In this document: positions 58,922 to 64,000 of the stretch, piece after piece
Layout: every line of letters starts with the position of its first letter
How positions within the stretch are numbered: the stretch's first letter is position 1
Assembly: GCF_000787575.1 (NCBI RefSeq)
Contig: NW_012236524.1
Location: 248,001-312,000 of the forward strand
Length of the DNA: 64,000 nt
Direction: 5' to 3'
DNA from: Acytostelium subglobosum LB1
Taxonomy: Eukaryota; Evosea; Eumycetozoa; Acytosteliales; Acytosteliaceae
Made by a program: the position numbers and the translations under genes
Notes under the pieces: generated by a model
Told to the model about the DNA's origin: nothing
Databases searched by the model: none
Seen by the model: only the letters and a program-made list of their open reading frames with translations

Positions 58922-60813
58922 CTACATCTTGAAGTTGTAGACACGAAGTAGGTTGTCAAAGGAACCAATGACACGTCCTTGGTCAGAGCGGAGGTCAATG
59001 CAACCAGTGGGTGGCTCTTCACCGTTGCGAACAACATTGGAACCTCCCAGGAGTGAGTATAGTCTGTTGCCAGAGGTCTTGTCCCACACCTTGATGGTGT
59101 TGTCCAGTGAACCAGAGATGATCTTCTTGTCGTCAACGTGCAGACAGTTGACGAGGCCGGTGTGGTTGGCGAATGTCTTGTACTGGCCATCCTTGTATGA
59201 GTACACGTTGTTGCCAATGGCAAACACTATCTCGCTGTTGGTGGCGGTCAGGCAACGAACGGGAGAGGTGGCCGTTTGCATGGGAGGGACGGTGGGCATT
59301 GGGAGTGGGTGTGGCAAGATGGTGATTGGAGGTGGAGCTGGCATGCCAGGTGGGCCAGGGAAGATGCCGGTTGTTGGCGCGATGTTGGGTGGCAGCACAA
59401 ACTCCTCGAGTAACGCGCCAGTGGCGGTGCTGTGACGACGCACCTGTGTGCCTCTGACTGAGACGTACTGCTCGGTAGTGGCGTGGTAGAGTGCTGTTGG
59501 GGGAAGGCGGTAGAGGGGCGACGACAGTTTCCTCATGTCCCACACGAACAGGTTCTCCGACGTGCTGGTGACAAGGTTGCCCAGTGGGTCGAAAGACACA
59601 CGACCGGGCAGGCCATGTGCATTGATAGTGTTGGTGAGCTTCGCTGTGCTGCAGTCGAACAGGTTGACAGAGTATCCGATCGAGTTGACCAGCTGGTCAT
59701 GGTTGGCAGGGTTGAAGCAAAGCGCGTTGACAGGCTCACTGGCACCTGGACGCACGAGTGTGGTGCTTGCCTTTCCAGTCTCCAAGTCCCACAAGAGGAC
59801 GGTGGCATCGCGTGAACCCGTGGCAACATTGAACGAGTTCATTTGTATGCAGGTGATTGGGTCGGTGTGGCCGGTCAGTGTCAACACTGCCTTGCCCTCC
59901 TTCAGATCCCAGACCTTGGCGGTGTTGTCTGCACTGCCCGAGACCAAAGTGTTGTTCATGTGATCGAAACATGTTATCCTGCCTGTATGTCCACGCAAGG
60001 CAGTCATCTTGAATGTACCTGGTACACCCTTAGCCATAGCCTTTGAAGCTGTAAAGTATGACTTGTAGCATTGTTTGTAGTTATTGTTGTATCTCTCTGG
60101 GTCACAGAATGATGAGCTGGAAGTGTGGGTGGTTAGTGGAATGATTCCAATCAATCGAAGAGTGATCAACTCCATGAACACATACTATTGGTACAACTTG
60201 TATTTCCACAACCATGAGTCATTGGATATTCTGTTGAAGTCCTTGCACACGTTACCCAAAGAGCAGATCTCTTTGGCGTTGAAGTAGTGGAAGATGTCCA
60301 TGTATACGATCATTGGCAGATTGAGCAACTGGATAGACGAATGATGAATGAATGGATGGACTTGGTTAGCAAGTTGTTGCTGGATGTTGTCATTTGGATG
60401 CCTACATATTGGAAGTCCGCTGGTCTTGCATCCATCTTGTAATCATCAATGACCATGTGATCGACTACAGGCTCAGGCTGCTTTGTTGGTACATTGTTAT
60501 TGTTGTTGTTGTCAACCATAGGAACATCATCTGGAACTTCAATACCCTTGAGCTTGAGTATCTTGTTTTGAAGAGGTATGTTGATGGGTGGCAATGGCAA
60601 TGCGAACTCTGTTGTGTGATGTTGATGTCAGATGATGATGAAGATGAGGATTGTTAATCTATAACTTCTGAACTTACCTTGTCTACAGAATGGACACTTC
60701 AACTCCACCTGTGATGACTTGAGCAAACATTGCTTGCAGAATGAATGAGAGCAGAACAGAGTGATTGGCTCTGTATAGAGGTCAAAGCAGACCCAACATT
60801 GGAAATCGTACAT
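58922..60813 (-). CDS. RING finger, F-box and WD40-repeat protein
   Basis: Four exons (60813-60678, 60608-60406, 60328-60186, 60116-58922) join in phase to give 558 residues. Residues 1-45 form a RING finger: CWVCFDLYTEPITLFCSHSFCKQCLL then CPFCRQ. A linker with an Asn run follows. Residues about 114-160 look like an F-box (LLNLPMIVYMDIFHYF, then VCKDFNRISNDSWLWKYKLY). From about 190 to the end are WD40 repeats (LRGHTGRITCFDHM, SGSADNTAKVWDL, TGHTDPITCIQM, SGSLDNTIKVWDK), interrupted by a Pro-rich loop. RING recruits E2, the F-box recruits Skp1 and WD40 binds substrate, so it is probably a ubiquitin ligase. Having RING and F-box in one chain is unusual. Confidence 0.87.
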
Positions 60814-61512
60814 TATTCAATTATCTGTATATTGTGTAACTAGTATAATATAATGATTGTAAACTTGATGACCTCACCTCGACTTATATTTATTAAATAT
60901 CTGATCGACCCAACACCTGTCACAAAGCGTCTCTCTCAAGTCTTTCCTCATGTTCAAATTAAATTAAAATCATTCAATGAAGTGGGTCGAGAATCTGATC
61001 CTCCCACACACGATCAAATCTTTGATCGATCAAAAGGGATTCTATTTGATGTATTGTCTTCCCTCTGCTCCCTAATATGTCTTTGTCTGGACATGTGTTT
61101 CCAATACTCGACCAACATAGATTGATTGTCCGTCCACCATAGTATACATTGACATCTACCAAAGTAATTGCCAAAATGATGGCCAAATGACTTGATCATC
61201 ATAACAATAATAATAATAATAATAATGTTATAATTGTTTGAGTTAGCTGTTTAATTTATATAAAAGTACGGTGTATATGTGTGCAGTTGGTTGGAATGGT
61301 GTATAATGTAATGTAATGCTGTTGTTGAACAACCTCTGCGTTGGGCTGGACGATGCCCAGACATTGGATTCAAAAAGGGGGGGTGGTATAGTTTGTGGAT
61401 GAATTGGATTGGCTGGCCAGATCTGATCGGACTGTTGAGTGACCGACCGAGTGTCCAACCAACACCACCATCACAAACATTATTGATAAGATAACTGGTT
61501 GGTAGCTTAGGC
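60814..61512. other. Intergenic region
   Basis: The spacer lies between the RING/F-box/WD40 gene and ATP synthase gamma. It includes an AAT run near 61205-61225 and a run of G at 61376-61383. A plus frame of 90 codons starts at 60853 but is not recognised as a gene. Confidence 0.45.
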
Positions 61513-62922
61513 TTAGTTACCCTCCTCGATGGCAGCAGCACCAGAAGTAATCTCAATCAACTCGGAAGTGATCATAGCCTGTCTGACTCTGTTGTACTGG
61601 AGTGAAAGGGCCTGGGAGATCTGCTCTCCGTTCTTGGAAGCGTTATCCATGGAAATCATACGGGCGGCAGTCTCAGAGGCACGGTTCTGGAAGAGACCGA
61701 CCCAGAAGGTGGTGGCCAGCGAGAACTCGGACAAGTCCTTCATGGTGGCGCTGCGGTCCTCCGACGTCTGGTAGGCGTCGAACTTGTCGCGGTGCTGCTC
61801 CAACAGGTTGTAGCCTGGGACAAAGGCGGTGGCGACGTTGTAGACCATGGCGTTCTTGAACTTGTTAAAGACGATGGTGGCGGCGTCAAAGTTGGGGATG
61901 AGCTTGATGATGTTGTTCAAGAAGATCAGAGACTCGGGGAACGAGTAGTCCATCTTGCCAAAGTCACGGGCGGACGAGGCGAGGGAGGCGGGGTGGGTCT
62001 GGCCGATGGCGACGGCGCCCTTGAGACCAGAGAAGTTGACGGTCATCTGGTGGGCAGTGTCGGCGTTGAGCAGTCCCTTGGTGAGACGCACGACGTTGTG
62101 GTTGACTGGACCACACATACCAGTGTCGGTGGTGATACCAATGACGATCTGCTTGTTTGAACGCTCCTCGCCTGTGTTTTGTGGGTCCAAACCCTCGATG
62201 GAGGTGATTGGGGCCAGCAACTTGGCTGGGCCGTCGTTGAAGCTTCCGAGCTCCTCAGCCTTCTTCTCAGCAGCACGCAGCTTTGATGAAGCCACCATGT
62301 GCAGAGTCTTGGTCAACTTGGAGATGGTCTTGACAGTTCCAAGACGAACCTTCACTGTAATATGTGTGTTTGTTGTTGTTGTAATATAATATGTCAGTCA
62401 TCTTCATCATTCATCATCATCTGTAACCTGTCTGCTATCATCATCATCCATATATATATTTATAATCGTACATTCTTTCAAGGTGGCCATGTTACGCTGT
62501 TGGGAAGAGGTGGCAGCTCTATATTGATGAGTAAAGTATGTAAGTATGCTGTGTTCATTCATTCACTCATTCATTCATTCATGTTGTTGTAACAGTGTCA
62601 TCAACAGTGATAACAAATATTGATCTTGTTTGATGGTGTAGTTGTTGCTGTTACTGTTACTGTTGTCCGATCTCAATATCGGATGATCAATCAATCAATT
62701 CTTCAAGTGATCTGCTCTATGTTGATGATCACATGACCATTATAATGAACTTGTTGCTGTTGCTGCTGTGTTGGTGTATGTATGTCGTATTCGCAGAGAT
62801 GAGCTGATGACAATGACACGTGTCATTGTATATATTGTAATACGAGTTGTCGGTTATTGAGATTAAGATTGAGAGACCTACCTTATGAACAAGCTTGATG
62901 ATGAGACGATTGTGCGGTTCAT
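61513..62922 (-). CDS. atp5C1: Mitochondrial ATP synthase gamma subunit
   Basis: Three exons (62922-62882, 62518-62472, 62354-61513) give 309 residues. The N-terminus MNRTIVSSSSLFIRAATSSQQR is Arg/Ser-rich and acid-free, fitting a mitochondrial presequence. The core has KVRLGTVKTISKLTKTLHMVASSKL, the N-terminal helix that turns inside the alpha3beta3 ring, GITTDTGMCGPVNHNV, and the C-terminal helix with SLQYNRVRQAMITSELIEI. It is the rotor shaft of F1. The presequence and mature protein are split over two short exons, with the first two introns 363 and 117 bases long. Confidence 0.95.
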
Positions 62923-63588
62923 TCTTGTATATATTATAAAGTACTCAAACAACAAATATATAATAGATAATAATGTATAAGTGTGTAAAGGGTAAGTGAA
63001 ATGAGCTAGTTGGCTTGATTTTGATCATCGCCCTCCTCACTGAATGAATAAATGAGACAGTCAGTCTGAGCCAACTCACACACACCAGGCAGAGTAAGAG
63101 AGTGTGTGAGTCGAATTGAGTGAAGTGATTTGGTTTTTATGATCATTTATTTTTTTTCAATTATTTATTTTGACACCAAGAACAAAACATGATCATGTGC
63201 GGAACTTCAAACGTCGTGTCCAGTATTTGTTCCCAGATAAGATAGATAATACAAATAGGGTCCAAATAAGGATGTGTTTGAAACTTTATGTTTGTGTTTG
63301 TTTGGTTGTTTAATGGTGAAAGAGTCGTTGGTTTGGATCGTGTACAGTGTCAATCATTGACACCTTGGTTTAAATACAGTGGCTTGGCTTTGGCTTGCTT
63401 GCTTGCGTGCTTGGTGTAGACATCCAGGTTGAGAGGGAGGTGGGTAGGGAAGAGGGGAGAGGGGATAGAGAGGGAAGGCAAAGGTATTGGTAACAAAAGG
63501 AGAAGTGAGTGGTTGAGTGGAATGAGTGAGTGAAGGGATATTCGGAGATGGCGACGCTACTACTACTACTAATACTAATAATAATAAA
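62923..63588. other. Intergenic region
   Basis: The spacer lies between two minus-strand genes. It includes a T run near 63150, a TTGCTTGCTTGCGTGCTTGG patch near 63397 and GAGAGG-rich sequence at 63430-63480. These are likely 3' flank of the right-edge gene and promoter of ATP synthase gamma. No gene is seen. Confidence 0.5.
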
Positions 63589-64000
63589 TTATTGATCAGA
63601 TGATGGGGAAGTGGATGGTGCTTCTTCAGTTGCAGCTGGAGCTTCTGGTGTGCTGTTGTCAGTGTTGGTGGTTTCCTCTGATGTTGATGTTGATGGTGAT
63701 GTTGATGATGTTTGTTGTGATTCGATGATGTGTTCCTCTGCCTCATGCTCATGCTCATGCTCATTCTCTTGCTCGTGATCATGCACGTGCTCGTGATCAT
63801 GCTCATGTTGGTCGTCTCCGTCCATCTCGTGCTGCTGCTGGAACTCCTGCTGGAACTGCAGTATCTGCTGCTGTTGCCTGGCGATCTCCTCCAGATACTC
63901 CTCGTCATACTTCTTCATCTGTGCGCCTAGCTCGCCTTCGATGAGCTCCTCGTCGTCCTCGTAGGAGATGTGGTTCTCGTTGTAGGCTGTGTTGTCGTAT
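63589..64000 (-). CDS. C-terminal part of a Gln/Glu/His-rich protein, partial
   Basis: The frame is open from the right edge to the stop at 63589, showing about 137 residues. It begins within an acidic stretch (NENHISYEDDEELIEGEL), passes a Gln-rich helical segment (ARQQQQILQFQQEFQQQ), a His/Glu repeat (HEHDHEHVHDHE and EHEHEHEAEEH) and ends in a Ser/Thr/Pro-rich tail. An internal ATG at 63918 is not taken as the start because the frame continues upstream. The His-Glu block might bind metal ions. No family can be assigned without the missing front. Confidence 0.65.
   Translation of the reverse strand, partial: YDNTAYNENHISYEDDEELIEGELGAQMKKYDEEYLEEIARQQQQILQFQQEFQQQHEMDGDDQHEHDHEHVHDHEQENEHEHEHEAEEHIIESQQTSSTSPSTSTSEETTNTDNSTPEAPAATEEAPSTSPSSDQ

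Noticed and set aside
60853-61125. Plus frame of 90 codons starting 39 bases from the divergent RING/F-box/WD40 start
   Set aside because: The first 60 residues look weakly protein-like, but no family is recognised and the spacing leaves almost no promoter. Transcript data could revive it.

Overview
The window looks like nuclear DNA of a dictyostelid social amoeba. It carries a Sib (similar to integrin-beta) adhesion protein with two NPxY motifs, an FNIP-repeat protein and a LimE-type LIM protein, all typical of dictyostelids. Proteins are studded with Asn, Gln, Ser and Thr runs. Introns are short (about 50-260 bases, GT-AG) and AT-rich, and spacers are AT-rich and full of GATT/CAAT and GAAT tetranucleotides. 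Coding DNA is close to half GC by eye, much higher than in Dictyostelium discoideum, so another dictyostelid lineage is likely; I cannot name the species. All gene models were built by eye from splice sites and reading-frame phase. Most multi-exon genes close exactly in frame.

Layout, left to right: the start of a secreted glycosyltransferase-like protein leaving the left edge (-); the Sib protein (+); an orphan gene fragment (-); an FNIP protein (+); a small membrane protein (+); a TBC/EF-hand RabGAP (+); arl2 (+); a TMEM53-like hydrolase (-); rpl38 (+); thoc5 (-); a DHX57-type RNA helicase (+); a membrane protein with Asn runs (+); mrpl22 (-); limE (+); a Fic-domain protein (+); dymeclin (-); tada3 (-); CNOT9/Rcd1 (-); a Melted/VEPH1-like PH protein (-); eIF4E (-); a glutathione S-transferase (-); a broken Crinkler-type NTPase-nuclease fossil (+); an acidic repeat protein (+); malic enzyme (-); a 930-residue protein with a Ser/Thr-rich front (-); a pair of overlapping or frame-disrupted genes with a signal peptide (-); serA (-); a PAP2 lipid phosphatase (-); a RING/F-box/WD40 protein (-); ATP synthase gamma (-); and a His/Glu-rich protein running off the right edge (-).

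Most genes are conserved housekeeping functions: transcription and mRNA metabolism (TADA3, THOC5, CNOT9, eIF4E, DHX57, L38), mitochondria (uL22m, ATP synthase gamma, possibly malic enzyme), membrane traffic (dymeclin, RabGAP, Arl2) and metabolism (SerA, malic enzyme, GST). They are packed tightly on both strands without obvious functional clustering.

Points worth a second look are a single protein combining RING, F-box and WD40 parts; a possible structured non-coding RNA upstream of limE; three introns that are multiples of three and lack in-frame stops; a perfect 22-base palindrome just upstream of serA; a PAP2 enzyme whose second motif lacks its histidine; a RabGAP ending in a possible prenylation box; and four isolated N calls that each disturb the frame of a conserved gene.
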